DNA of 32,333 nucleotides, taken from assembly GCF_002210095.1 (NCBI RefSeq), contig NZ_AQQR01000034.1, positions 1-32,333 on the forward strand, in the 5' to 3' direction. Under the pieces are notes generated by a model. That model saw only the letters and a list, made by a program, of their open reading frames with translations. It ran no database searches and was not told the DNA's origin. A program made the translations under genes and the position numbers. The stretch comes from Marinibacterium profundimaris (GTDB lineage: Bacteria; Pseudomonadota; Alphaproteobacteria; Rhodobacterales; Rhodobacteraceae). Of the stretch, positions 22,857 to 30,186 are shown one piece after another (the first letter of the stretch is position 1; the number at the start of each line of letters is the position of its first letter).

Positions 22857-23879
22857 TCAGTCGGTTTCCTTCCCCGAACCTTCGGCGCTCAAGTAGTCGG
22901 CGACTAAATCTCCGAGCTTCTCGAGACGCTCTTGGTCTATCGGCACACCTGCAACCTTGATGGATAGGTTTCCATCGACTGAAGTCGCCGAAAGATTTCG
23001 GTTGCCCACCTTGCGTTTGACCGTGAGCTTTCTGGGCTTTGCCTTCGGTTTGAGCTTGGGTTTGTTCACCCTCTCCAAGCTCGCTAAGGCTCCCTGCAAA
23101 TCACGAAAGCTCATGTCGTAGACATTCTTGAACGCGTTCAAGATCTGATCCTGCGCAGCGAAAACAGACCTCGCTCGTGAGACTAGGCTCTCATGCACGC
23201 CAATTTTCTTTGCGAAGGCCACAGCTGTCAGCTTGTCTGCCCCAGAAGCCAACGTTTCATACATTTCACCAATCGAAACCAAACGCTCAAATGGGCTAAG
23301 ATTCTCGCGCTCCTCATTCTCGCGGAACCGCAGAAACAACATCTCAAACTTGCTGTTCTCGGCGTTTCGCGCTTCCGGCGAAGCGAGGATTGCACGAAGA
23401 GGTAAACCCAACTCCGACGCGGCCGCCAGTCGGCGGCGTCCTGTAAGCATGACAAATGGAACACCAGTGACGTTCGACGGCTCCAACGGATCCGGCTCCC
23501 AATCCGGATCCTCGGGCCACACCAGAATGGGTGTGTCCTGCCCGTTCGAGGCAATGCTGTTTACCAGAGACCTGAATGCTTCCTGGGACATCCAGTCTTG
23601 ACGGCGGTCTGTCCCCATCGGATCTGATATCTGGTCTGGCGACAGGCTTATTTCGTGGCGGCCGTTTAAGATATCCGAACAAAGCTCAGCTCTGCTTCGC
23701 TCCACAGCGGCTTGCGATTGCGCAAGCGCCCCTGATTTCCAAGCACTGCCGGCCCCCTTGAAAGGAGTAGAAACAGCGTCGCCCGTTTCTGCCCGGCCTT
23801 CGGGACCGGGCGTGCGCTCCTTGGATGTGTCGGGACTAGTAGCCTTGCTGACCAGCGACCTTGGAATACTGCGTTTCAT
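22857..23879 (-). CDS. repB: Plasmid partitioning protein RepB (ParB family)
   Basis: A 340-residue ParB-type centromere-binding protein. The ParB/Srx-like N-terminal domain is seen in DRRQDWMSQEAFRSLVNSIASNGQDTPILV and VPFVMLTGRRRLAAASELGLPLRAIL (partly quoted). The segment RFRENEERENLSPFERLVSIGEM matches the arch motif, and a helix-turn-helix FAKKIGVHESLVSRARSVFAA follows. The C-terminal LxxLGDLVADYLSA helix is the dimer domain. Its ATG overlaps the repA end by 4 bases. RepB should bind the parS palindromes at 23126-23143 and 25375-25392, with the first one inside its own gene, and it works with RepA to segregate plasmid copies. There is a weak similarity of Lys-rich linker sequence (KPKLKPKAKPRK) to a DNA-binding tail. 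Confidence 0.94.
   Translation of the reverse strand: MKRSIPRSLVSKATSPDTSKERTPGPEGRAETGDAVSTPFKGAGSAWKSGALAQSQAAVERSRAELCSDILNGRHEISLSPDQISDPMGTDRRQDWMSQEAFRSLVNSIASNGQDTPILVWPEDPDWEPDPLEPSNVTGVPFVMLTGRRRLAAASELGLPLRAILASPEARNAENSKFEMLFLRFRENEERENLSPFERLVSIGEMYETLASGADKLTAVAFAKKIGVHESLVSRARSVFAAQDQILNAFKNVYDMSFRDLQGALASLERVNKPKLKPKAKPRKLTVKRKVGNRNLSATSVDGNLSIKVAGVPIDQERLEKLGDLVADYLSAEGSGKETD
23126..23143. promoter_or_regulatory. parS: parS-like palindrome inside repB
   Basis: The perfect 18-bp palindrome TCTTGAACGCGTTCAAGA lies within the repB coding sequence. An identical 18-bp sequence occurs upstream of repA and nowhere else that I saw. Two exact copies of a long palindrome flanking repA in a repABC locus are what is expected of centromere (parS) sites bound by RepB. 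Confidence 0.7.
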
Positions 23880-25231
23880 GCTTCACCCTCGCCGTCATCT
23901 TCATAGAACTCGTCCATCCATGTATTGGCATAACCGCGTTCGAAGCCCGGCCAGAGTCGCGATACTATGGCGTCGTTAACCGCATCGGCATTCGTGATGA
24001 ACCGGTTGATCCCCTTGCGTTTTCCCGGCGTGTCCGGCTCATATTCGTATACGGATTGATAGACGTCCGACGCATTCGAGATTGCGTCGGAACGCAGATA
24101 AAACACCGGCAGAATTTCCGTGGGGCAGTGTTCCAGCAGGTTTCCGATGTGGTTTAGATCCTGCGCATTGGATCGTTGGACGATCGTCGGCAACAGCATG
24201 TTGGCACCAGTTCCTATTTCGATCCGTTCATGGGCCAGAATATGCTGAAGCATCCCCAGCAGGCCGGTCACAAAGGTCGACAGCGTTGCGATGTCAAACC
24301 CCTTCATGGTTTGCGGGATGACCAGCGAAGTCGACGCAATCACGTTATTCAGCTGGAAAAGTGTCAACGCAGGCTGATAGTCGATGATGATGACATCGAG
24401 GGTCTCGGTCAGCGCAGCGTTCAGTCGCTGCTGATCGACCTTGCCCTCGACTACCAATTCGTTGGGCAGCGTTTTTGGCGGGTGGCCCGCTTTCCAGCGA
24501 TCAAGGGCATCGCGCAGGTAGCGATAGAAGCTCTTTCCGGCGGGGGCCTCTCGCACAAGGCGCGCAATCTGGATCTCTCCCTCAGACGTTTCGCCATGTG
24601 CCGGCAGCAGACGCAGCCCCGGCCAGGAGGTCTTTAGAAAGAAGCTGTCGAGCGTCTGCGCATCGTGATCAGTGTATGGCGCATCTTCCGACTGGAAGAG
24701 GCCGGCAAAGTCCACCATGGAGGCGGTGTTTTCGTCGGGCATCTGGGGAAGACCTTCACCCCCGACAAAGTAGAGCGTTATCGTGCTTTGCGGGTCTGCA
24801 TCCATGACACCAACGCGCATGCCGTAATGCAAGCTGAGATACTGCGCAAAATGCGCGGCGCTCAGGCTCTTAGCCGTGCCCCCTTTCTGGCTGGCAAACG
24901 AGATGACGGGTAAGGGGGCGTCGGGTTTGCGCCAGGCTAGGTAGTCGTAGGGCCGCTTTGCCGAGGCCGCCAGAAGGGCCCGCATGTGCATCAATTCGGA
25001 AAGCGTGAAAACACGCTCTCTTCCAACATATTCGCCCGCGGGAAAGTCGTCGCTCGAATTGGCGAACTTGGTTAGATACTGAATACTGACGTTCATAAAC
25101 CTTGCGCACTGGCGCATTGACCACGTGCGCTTGATGCGCTGACGCAAGGTGAGTTCCTTGTTCACTGCCACCATCGTGCGCTCAAGCCCACGTGACAGGT
25201 CCGTCAAAAACTGTTCTAGACTACCGCTCAT
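23876..25231 (-). CDS. repA: Plasmid partitioning ATPase RepA (ParA family)
   Basis: A 451-residue ParA-type ATPase that positions plasmid copies on the nucleoid and represses the repABC operon. The N-terminal 100 residues contain a DNA-binding winged-helix (QRIKRTWSMRQCARFMNVSIQYLTKFANSSDDFPAGEYVG region). The ATPase domain begins with the deviant Walker A loop FASQKGGTAKSLSAAHFAQYL, includes VGVMDADPQ, and has DVIIIDYQPALTLFQLN as Walker B-like strand, then LVIPQTMKGFDIATL. Length and order are typical for RepA of repABC. Its start at ATG 25231 has TTAGGA directly before it. It ends overlapping repB by 4 bases. Confidence 0.95.
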   Translation of the reverse strand: MSGSLEQFLTDLSRGLERTMVAVNKELTLRQRIKRTWSMRQCARFMNVSIQYLTKFANSSDDFPAGEYVGRERVFTLSELMHMRALLAASAKRPYDYLAWRKPDAPLPVISFASQKGGTAKSLSAAHFAQYLSLHYGMRVGVMDADPQSTITLYFVGGEGLPQMPDENTASMVDFAGLFQSEDAPYTDHDAQTLDSFFLKTSWPGLRLLPAHGETSEGEIQIARLVREAPAGKSFYRYLRDALDRWKAGHPPKTLPNELVVEGKVDQQRLNAALTETLDVIIIDYQPALTLFQLNNVIASTSLVIPQTMKGFDIATLSTFVTGLLGMLQHILAHERIEIGTGANMLLPTIVQRSNAQDLNHIGNLLEHCPTEILPVFYLRSDAISNASDVYQSVYEYEPDTPGKRKGINRFITNADAVNDAIVSRLWPGFERGYANTWMDEFYEDDGEGEA

Positions 25232-25319
25232 TCCTAAGCCCTGACTTCGGTTGGGTCCGAGTTCGACTCGATTCTGCTTCTATGGTAGCACGGTTTTGGA
25301 GGAAAAATAAAGATACCAC

Positions 25320-25340
25320 GCGCCTATGAGTTTCAGGCGC
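25320..25340. promoter_or_regulatory. Inverted repeat upstream of repA
   Basis: GCGCCT (25320-25325) and AGGCGC (25335-25340) form a perfect 6-bp dyad about 90 bases before repA. It may be an operator for RepA autoregulation or part of the terminator zone behind DUF736. Confidence 0.35.
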
Positions 25341-25367
25341 TTATTTAGAAGCTCCACCACCCCTAAA

Positions 25368-25399
25368 ACTCCAATCTTGAACGCGTTCAAGATTGGAGT
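25368..25399. promoter_or_regulatory. parS: 32-bp perfect palindrome: parS copy and probable terminator
   Basis: A perfect palindrome with 16-bp arms contains at its centre TCTTGAACGCGTTCAAGA (25375-25392), the same 18-bp site found in repB. Read on the minus strand, the hairpin is followed by TTTTAG and lies 41 bases after the DUF736 stop, so it also looks like a rho-independent terminator for that gene. It thus seems to combine a RepB-binding centromere with insulation of the repABC operon from upstream transcription. Confidence 0.7.
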
Positions 25400-25440
25400 C
25401 TTGATGGGCCGGTCGGTGGAGAACCGACCGGCCTTAGCCG

Positions 25441-25779
25441 TCACGCGGCGTCTTTGGGACCCCAGGGGATGACGGCCTGCAGGGACAGATCGTCCTGGTT
25501 CGCGGCCTTGCCGAGGTTGGCGTTGAAGCCGTGGTCGCGGATGGTCAGCGTGTAGTAGTCAGCGCCGGTCTCCTTGTTCTGCTTCTTCCAGATGCCGCCG
25601 CACTCGACCAACTTGCCGCGCGGGGAGCGGCCGAGGACGCGGTGCGTGGGGGCCATCGGGTTCGAGCTCGCGACGGGTTCGACCGTGATGTCGAGGTCGA
25701 AGGTCAGGGTCGAGATGGAGCCGACGCCCTTGGCGGTTTCGATGTCGGCGCTGGTGAATTTGATGCAGTTCGTGGTCAT
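25441..25779 (-). CDS. DUF736 family protein
   Basis: A 112-residue protein starting at ATG 25779 with a good ribosome site (AAGGAGAAG). It begins MTTNCIKFTSADIETAKGVG, has a long beta-rich region with RVLGRSPRGKLVECGGIWKKQ and ends DDLSLQAVIPWGPKDAA; the GGIWKKQ...G..YYTLTI core is the mark of the DUF736 family. Function is unknown, but DUF736 genes are a constant feature of conjugative and repABC plasmids in alphaproteobacteria. It is preceded by a conserved hairpin element (25851-25920). Confidence 0.87.
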   Translation of the reverse strand: MTTNCIKFTSADIETAKGVGSISTLTFDLDITVEPVASSNPMAPTHRVLGRSPRGKLVECGGIWKKQNKETGADYYTLTIRDHGFNANLGKAANQDDLSLQAVIPWGPKDAA

Positions 25780-26334
25780 TGCTCTTCTCCTTGTTTGCGT
25801 TGCAATGATGGTCACCTTGCAGCTGGCCAAGGCCCGGCCACACCGAAGGCGGAGCGCAGCGGAGAGGGGCAGGCGCCGGTCTTTTTGGTCCGCGCGGAAT
25901 GACCCGCAGGGTCAGGGGAAAAAGATCGGCGACAACCTTTGTGGACGGGACGACAGCTGCGACCAGCATGTCATGCAACTCAGACAAAGGGAGAAGTGCG
26001 GTGGCCATGAAGGAAAGTAGGGGAACAGACGAGAGAGATGCCGCAAGGAGTAGGGATTGTCTTCTCGTCCATCCAAACTTCAAGACTCTTCGAAGACCAA
26101 AGCCGTCAGATCACAAATCGATGGCAACGGCAGAGCATTCGCCCATCCTTCCGTGGCATCACAGGGGCGTTTGCGTTCGCATTCGGAGATGCAGGCGTCC
26201 AGATACCATCGAGTTGCCAGACACTCATCCGCTCTGGTGCCCGACTAATGGCCAGACCTGGCTCTGAGATTCTTCGCGTGTCGCTGTTATCCTCAGACCA
26301 ATGGAAGTGTCCTGAGCCAGAGATAAAAACGAGG
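25780..26334. other. Intergenic stretch of 555 bases, no supported gene
   Basis: This gap separates the DUF736 start from the end of the DUF4143 gene. The first 140 bases hold the hairpin element at 25851-25920 and should contain the DUF736 promoter. The remainder (about 25930-26334) has open frames on the plus strand, the longest being about 100 codons at 26038-26340, but they show no known motif, no convincing ribosome site and unusual composition, so I do not call a gene. Confidence 0.5.
25851..25920 (-). repeat. Conserved hairpin element, copy A (before DUF736)
   Basis: Starts with GGAGCGCAGCGGAGA (25851-25865), has GCCGG and a T-run in the middle, then GGAATGACCCGCAGGGTCAG with a perfect hairpin TGACCC-GCA-GGGTCA (25900-25914) and GGGGAA. 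Copy B at 28926-28997 has the same order and almost the same spacing. The loops and arms differ while pairing is kept, which suggests selection on the structure, as RNA leader or protein-binding site. Confidence 0.6.
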
Positions 26335-27498
26335 TCATAGCGCGCTCAACAACTCGATTGCATGTGCCAGTGGTAACGCTCGAATGTCCTTCGCGACGGG
26401 GACCTCATGCTCACCGGCATAGACCAGGAGCTTTCGGTTGGCTCCAATGTCCTCGGCCCCTGTGTGAAATCCTCTCGAAACCTTTGGTGCAGTCGTCCGT
26501 TTGATCTCAACAGCCCAGATGTCGCCGCTTGGCAAACGCAAAACCAAGTCGAGTTCAGCACCGGCCGAAGTGCGATAGAAGAAAGGTTCGGTGCCTAAAG
26601 GGGCGGCAGCAAGAAGCGCCTCGATACAGAACCCCTCCCAACTGCCACCGACGACCGGGTGCCCGAGCAAGCCTTCTGTCGTGCCGATGCCCAACAGCGC
26701 ATGCACGATGCCGCTGTCTCTCACATAGACCTTTGGCGATTTCACCAGACGCTTGCCGACATTCTCGTGCCAGGGCTGCAGGCGTCTCACCAGCATGAGA
26801 TCGACGAGCAGATCGAGGTAGCGCCCAACGGTCTGGCCGGACACGCCCAATCCCTCGGCAAGGGCCGCGGCGTTCAGAAGGCCGCCCTGGACATGCGCAA
26901 GCATCGTCCAGAACCGCCGCAAGGTCGCTGCCGGAATCCGAGGTCCGAGGGCAGGGATGTCTCGCTCCAGATAGGTGCGCAGGAAATCCAGACGCCAGTC
27001 CATACTTGCCCGATCGCTCGCGGCCTGAAAGCTGTCGGGAAAGCCGCCGCGCAGCCAGAGCAAGTTCAACTGATCGGCCCCCACCTCGTCAGGCTGCAAG
27101 GGGGGCATTTCAACATATCGAACACGACCGGCGAGGGATTCCGCCGTTTGGTGCAAGAGGATATTGGAAGCCGATCCCAATAGCAGGAACTGTCCCGTCC
27201 GAAACCCGGCCCGCCGACGCTGATCGATCTGGCCGCGCAAGGTTCTGAAGAGGTCAGGCATCTGCTGCACCTCGTCGAGGATGACGAGTTTGCCCGCCTG
27301 TTCGTCCAGATAGAGATCTGGTTCAGTCAGGATTTGCCTGTCCGCCTCACGCTCAAGGTCGAGATAGACAGATGGGCGCTCTGATGCGATGTCGAGTGCA
27401 AGTGTTGTCTTTCCGACCTGTCGGGGGCCGAGAAGGACCACAGCCGCTTGGCTCTCCAAGGAAGACTGAACGAATTGTTGGGTCTTGCGTTTGTACAT
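26335..27498 (-). CDS. AAA ATPase with DUF4143 domain
   Basis: A 387-residue protein from ATG 27498 (a TTG 3 codons earlier is possible). It begins with an AAA_14 domain: Walker A LLGPRQVGKTTLAL near residue 25, Walker B KLVILDEVQQMPDLF, and a sensor-like LLLGSASNILL. The C-terminal DUF4143 domain has the usual YLERDIPALGPRI, YLDLLVDLMLVRRLQPW and a PD-(D/E)XK-like part ending AELDLVLRLPSGDIWAVEIKRT, where D, D/E and EIK are in the right order for a nuclease-like fold. Functions of this family are poorly known; toxin-antitoxin and defence links have been suggested. It is divergent from the XRE regulator with a 9-bp inverted repeat in between, and appears inserted among the plasmid's conserved genes. 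Confidence 0.88.
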   Translation of the reverse strand: MYKRKTQQFVQSSLESQAAVVLLGPRQVGKTTLALDIASERPSVYLDLEREADRQILTEPDLYLDEQAGKLVILDEVQQMPDLFRTLRGQIDQRRRAGFRTGQFLLLGSASNILLHQTAESLAGRVRYVEMPPLQPDEVGADQLNLLWLRGGFPDSFQAASDRASMDWRLDFLRTYLERDIPALGPRIPAATLRRFWTMLAHVQGGLLNAAALAEGLGVSGQTVGRYLDLLVDLMLVRRLQPWHENVGKRLVKSPKVYVRDSGIVHALLGIGTTEGLLGHPVVGGSWEGFCIEALLAAAPLGTEPFFYRTSAGAELDLVLRLPSGDIWAVEIKRTTAPKVSRGFHTGAEDIGANRKLLVYAGEHEVPVAKDIRALPLAHAIELLSAL

Positions 27499-27537
27499 AC
27501 CTTGCAATTACTCCACGATACGGAAGATTTGCAAGGT
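27499..27537. promoter_or_regulatory. Inverted repeat operator between the DUF4143 and XRE genes
   Basis: ACCTTGCAA (27499-27507) and TTGCAAGGT (27529-27537) are a perfect 9-bp inverted repeat with a 21-bp spacer. The left arm abuts the ATG of the DUF4143 gene and contains its only ribosome-like AAGG, so a bound protein, or an RNA hairpin formed by the two arms, would block that gene. The divergent XRE protein is the obvious candidate to bind it. Confidence 0.55.
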
Positions 27538-27627
27538 TAATCTTACCTACGGCCATAGCTAGTTGCTCAAGCCGAAGTATCTTACTGCCCCAGCAAAACA
27601 GCCGTGGCCAAGGAGCATCGACGCAAA

Positions 27628-27921
27628 ATGAGTGCATTCAAATCTGTATCCAAGGGCCTCGAAGAGGCTCTGGCCTTCGCGAATGGCGATTTGGCCGACG
27701 CCAAAGTGCATGAAGTGTCCGTGGCGGAGGTCGATGTCGCCGAAGTCCGGCAACGGACGGGCCTGTCCCAGGCCGAGTTCGCCAAGAGCATTGGCGTCGC
27801 GAAAGGTACGCTCCTGAACTGGGAACACGGGCGCCGGCACCCGACAGGCCCAGCACAGGTTCTGCTGGCATTGATCGCCAAGAAGCCTTCCGTCGTACAG
27901 GACCTCTTGCGCGGGGCGTGA
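27628..27921 (+). CDS. XRE-family helix-turn-helix regulator (HigA/NadS-like antitoxin)
   Basis: A 97-residue protein from ATG 27628, which has AAGGAG about 12 bases upstream; a GTG at 27604 would add 8 residues. The first 36 residues form a helical leader, followed by an XRE helix-turn-helix: DVAEVRQRTGLSQAEFAKSIG and VAKGTLLNWEHGRRHPTGPAQ. This architecture is found in HigA-type antitoxins and similar regulators. No RelE/HigB-type toxin gene is next to it: the gene upstream is divergent and the next gene is on the opposite strand, so it is an orphan antitoxin or the regulator of the DUF4143 gene. It runs tail-to-tail into DUF2493, with 8 bases between stops. Confidence 0.85.
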   Translation: MSAFKSVSKGLEEALAFANGDLADAKVHEVSVAEVDVAEVRQRTGLSQAEFAKSIGVAKGTLLNWEHGRRHPTGPAQVLLALIAKKPSVVQDLLRGA

Positions 27922-27929
27922 ACCGGGGC

Positions 27930-28841
27930 CTAAGCCCCGATCCTCTTGATGCGGATTCCGAGCTTGCGGGCCTTGTCGACGATGTTCTCGGTGATGCCCG
28001 AACCGGGCGTGGCAATCAGACCCTGTGGCATGGTTTCGAGCATCTTGTCGTTGCGCTTGAAGGGGGCGGCCTTGCCGTGGCTCTTCCAGTCGGGCTTGAA
28101 GACCACTTGGGTAACGCCACGGGTATCTGCCCAGCGGGCCGCGATCATCTCGGCACCTTTGGGCGTACCGCCGTGCAGCAGCACCATGTCGGGATATTTC
28201 GTATGGGTGGCATCGAGGACGGACCAGATCAGATCGTAGGCGTGATAATCCCCGCCCGAGAAAGCGATCCGCGTGCCTTCGGGGCAGTGCACCTCGGTCT
28301 CTTTGCGGCGCTTGGCCGAGAGATAGGCCCGGCTGTCCACCACGGCGGAAGTCAGGCCGCGATGCGAGACCTTGGAACCGGTGCGGGGCAGCCAAGGAGA
28401 CCCGGTGGCGGCCGAGAAGTGGTCCACGGCCAGATCGCGCATCTGTTCGAAGGCGTCGCGATGGTCCCAGAGCTTAAGCCCGATCAACTGGAGGCGTTCC
28501 AGTTCAACCGAAGCGACCTCGGAACCGTCCTGGATGGCCAAACTTTCCCGGACCTCGAATTCGTTATCGTCGAGAAGCTTCTGGATATGGGCAAGCCGGC
28601 GATGGAAGATCGAGGTGAGGGACCAGAGCATCTCTTCGAGATTGTCTTCCAACTGGCTGCCGGTGAGGAGGCCGATAGTGGTGTCGAAAAGTGTCGCCAT
28701 GGCGAGCTCGACCTCGTCAGGCTGGGGCAGGGGGCGATGATCGGTCTCGCCGGGTCCTGGTGTTGCGCCATGAAGTGCGAGGTGGTCGAGGATGGCGGAG
28801 GTTACGCCGGTTTCCTCGGGGATGTCTGTCTGATGGGGCAT
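27930..28841 (-). CDS. DUF2493 (SLOG superfamily, YspA-like) protein
   Basis: A 303-residue protein. The N-terminal half is helical with no known motif (ELAMATLFDTTIGLLTGSQL and LQLIGLKLWDHRDAFEQM regions). The C-terminal 110 residues are a SLOG/DUF2493 domain: RIAFSGGDYHAYDLIWSVLD, LLHGGTPKGAEMIAARWAD, VFKPDWKSHGKAAPFKRNDKM and GLIATPGSGITENIVDKARK. SLOG domains bind nucleotides or nucleotide-derived ligands and are linked to nucleic-acid processing and plasmid biology. It belongs to a DUF736/DUF2493/Toprim/strawberry-notch set seen on alphaproteobacterial plasmids. The hairpin element copy B lies 85 bases before its start. Function is not established. Confidence 0.88.
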   Translation of the reverse strand: MPHQTDIPEETGVTSAILDHLALHGATPGPGETDHRPLPQPDEVELAMATLFDTTIGLLTGSQLEDNLEEMLWSLTSIFHRRLAHIQKLLDDNEFEVRESLAIQDGSEVASVELERLQLIGLKLWDHRDAFEQMRDLAVDHFSAATGSPWLPRTGSKVSHRGLTSAVVDSRAYLSAKRRKETEVHCPEGTRIAFSGGDYHAYDLIWSVLDATHTKYPDMVLLHGGTPKGAEMIAARWADTRGVTQVVFKPDWKSHGKAAPFKRNDKMLETMPQGLIATPGSGITENIVDKARKLGIRIKRIGA

Positions 28842-28925
28842 TGTCTGGTTCCTCTGATTGATCTGACCCGATTTGGATGGGGCGATAACAGGACCGGCGG
28901 CGACCGGGCCGCATCCGTCAGGATC

Positions 28926-28997
28926 GGAGCGCAGCGGAGAATGCGCCCAGGGCCGGAAAATTGCTCCCGCGAGGAATGAGCCGAAGGCTCAGGGGAA
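28926..28997 (-). repeat. Conserved hairpin element, copy B (before DUF2493)
   Basis: Same layout as copy A: GGAGCGCAGCGGAGA (28926-28940, identical 15 bp), GGCCGG and an A/T-run, then GAGGAATGAG with the perfect hairpin TGAGCC-GAA-GGCTCA (28977-28991) and GGGGAA. It lies between the Toprim gene and the DUF2493 start, in the same orientation to the downstream gene as copy A. Confidence 0.6.
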
Positions 28998-29078
28998 TTT
29001 TCTGGTGCGGGGCGCATTGCTGTCCGGGCGAGGAGCACTCTGCTCCGACCCGCCGGTCCATCGCTCCTCTTTTCCAAA

Positions 29079-29097
29079 CGGGTTCAGATCGAACCCG
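29079..29097 (-). terminator. Hairpin after the Toprim gene
   Basis: A perfect 7-bp stem CGGGTTC-AGATC-GAACCCG lies 42 bases beyond the Toprim stop on the minus strand, followed by TTT in that direction. It may end the strawberry-notch/Toprim transcript before the DUF2493 promoter region. Confidence 0.45.
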
Positions 29098-29139
29098 CGG
29101 AACCTTTGCCCTGTCGGACGTCACTTATGGGGCTGGCGC

Positions 29140-30186
29140 TCACCCGTCCTCGATCTCCAGACCTTGTACTTTCATGGCCTCAAGCAACGACCGGCGCAGC
29201 GCATCTTTGCCAAATGCCCGCAGATCGTCGTTGAAATCGCCCATGTTTGGCACGAGACCACCACAGGCAATACCAAGCGATTCCAGTTGGTTACGCAGTC
29301 TCAGTGATGCGGTTCGTCCCGCTTCGTCATTGTCCCGCGCGATCCAGATACGCTTGATCCCCGGCGGCGGGATGAAGAGGCCGAGATGGGTGGCAGTGAG
29401 ACAGGAGGCGAGGTCAAACTCGGAGAGAGCCGTGCCGACCGAGAGGGTGTTCTCGAGACCTTCACCGACGATGAGATCGCTGCGCGCCTTGCCGGACCAG
29501 AAGCGGATGGCATGGCCGTGCAGCTGTCCGAGGATCCGCTTCGGGCTCTCGATCTCGGCCAAACCGCCGGTGGACGGGTCGAGATAGAAGCGTGCGCAGC
29601 CGGTGATCTGGCCCCGATTGTCGGTGATCTTCGCGAGCAGGGCAGGGGCCCTTTGCGGCGGATCGGCGTCGTCCTCGCCCTGCCGCAGGAAAACCCGCGG
29701 GTGATAACGCAGCGCCGGACCCAGCCGTGTGATCCCGCGCCCCTGCAGATAGGTGGCAGCCAAGGTGCCGAGAACCGGCTTGCCAGCGGCAAAGAGCTTC
29801 CGCGCCCGCGCAATGCGTTTGCTAGAGGCAGCATCGGGGCACTCAGCCCTTTGGGTGTCACAAGGTAAGGAAGGGCAGGGGGCCTCGCCGAGAAAGGACC
29901 GGGCCTCCCTCAGCGTTTCCTTGAGCGTGACCGAACCAAGCCGTTCATGCATCAGGTCAATCAGATCGCCATACTCACCGGTCGCGAAATCGGTCCAAGA
30001 TCCGGCTTTGCGCCCACCCTGAGCTTGCAGCCGGATGGCGAGGCTCTGACCCTTTGCGCCCGAAGTGTCGCCAACCTGCCAATAGTTGCCCTGCTTGGAC
30101 CCCTCGGGGAAATACTGGCGGCAGAAACTCTCGGCGCGGTCTGCAAGATCAGCCGAGAGGTCTGCGATGCTGCGCCGCGCGCTCAT
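29140..30186 (-). CDS. Toprim-domain (DUF7146-like) plasmid protein
   Basis: A 348-residue protein from ATG 30186, which overlaps the strawberry-notch stop by 4 bases; the frame opens further upstream but that is inside the previous gene. The N-terminal part contains YFPEGSKQGNYWQVGDTSG and GSWTDFATGEYGDLIDLMHE, as in primase-like zinc-ribbon regions of plasmid and phage proteins, though a four-Cys zinc finger is missing. A linker carries GRGITRLGPALRYHPRVFLRQGE. The Toprim domain has GEGLENTLSVGTAL (catalytic Glu) and RIWIARDNDEAG (DxD). It is probably a primase-like or nicking DNA-processing enzyme acting with the helicase encoded just upstream. Exact activity is unknown. Confidence 0.87.
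   Translation of the reverse strand: MSARRSIADLSADLADRAESFCRQYFPEGSKQGNYWQVGDTSGAKGQSLAIRLQAQGGRKAGSWTDFATGEYGDLIDLMHERLGSVTLKETLREARSFLGEAPCPSLPCDTQRAECPDAASSKRIARARKLFAAGKPVLGTLAATYLQGRGITRLGPALRYHPRVFLRQGEDDADPPQRAPALLAKITDNRGQITGCARFYLDPSTGGLAEIESPKRILGQLHGHAIRFWSGKARSDLIVGEGLENTLSVGTALSEFDLASCLTATHLGLFIPPPGIKRIWIARDNDEAGRTASLRLRNQLESLGIACGGLVPNMGDFNDDLRAFGKDALRRSLLEAMKVQGLEIEDG

Noticed and set aside
25574-26020. Plus-strand frame of 148 codons across DUF736
   Set aside because: Antisense to DUF736, no ribosome site, no motif.
26038-26340. 100-codon plus-strand frame in the gap before DUF4143
   Set aside because: Composition is partly protein-like, but there is no known motif and no convincing ribosome site; conservation would be needed to accept it.
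27559-28395. 278-codon minus-strand frame overlapping DUF2493 and the XRE gene
   Set aside because: Shadow frame of the DUF2493 gene with Arg/Gly-rich composition and no domain; both underlying genes are recognisable.
29079-29097. Part of a tRNA T-arm (GGTTCGATC-like)
   Set aside because: Only the single hairpin is present; no acceptor, D or anticodon stems can be drawn around it.
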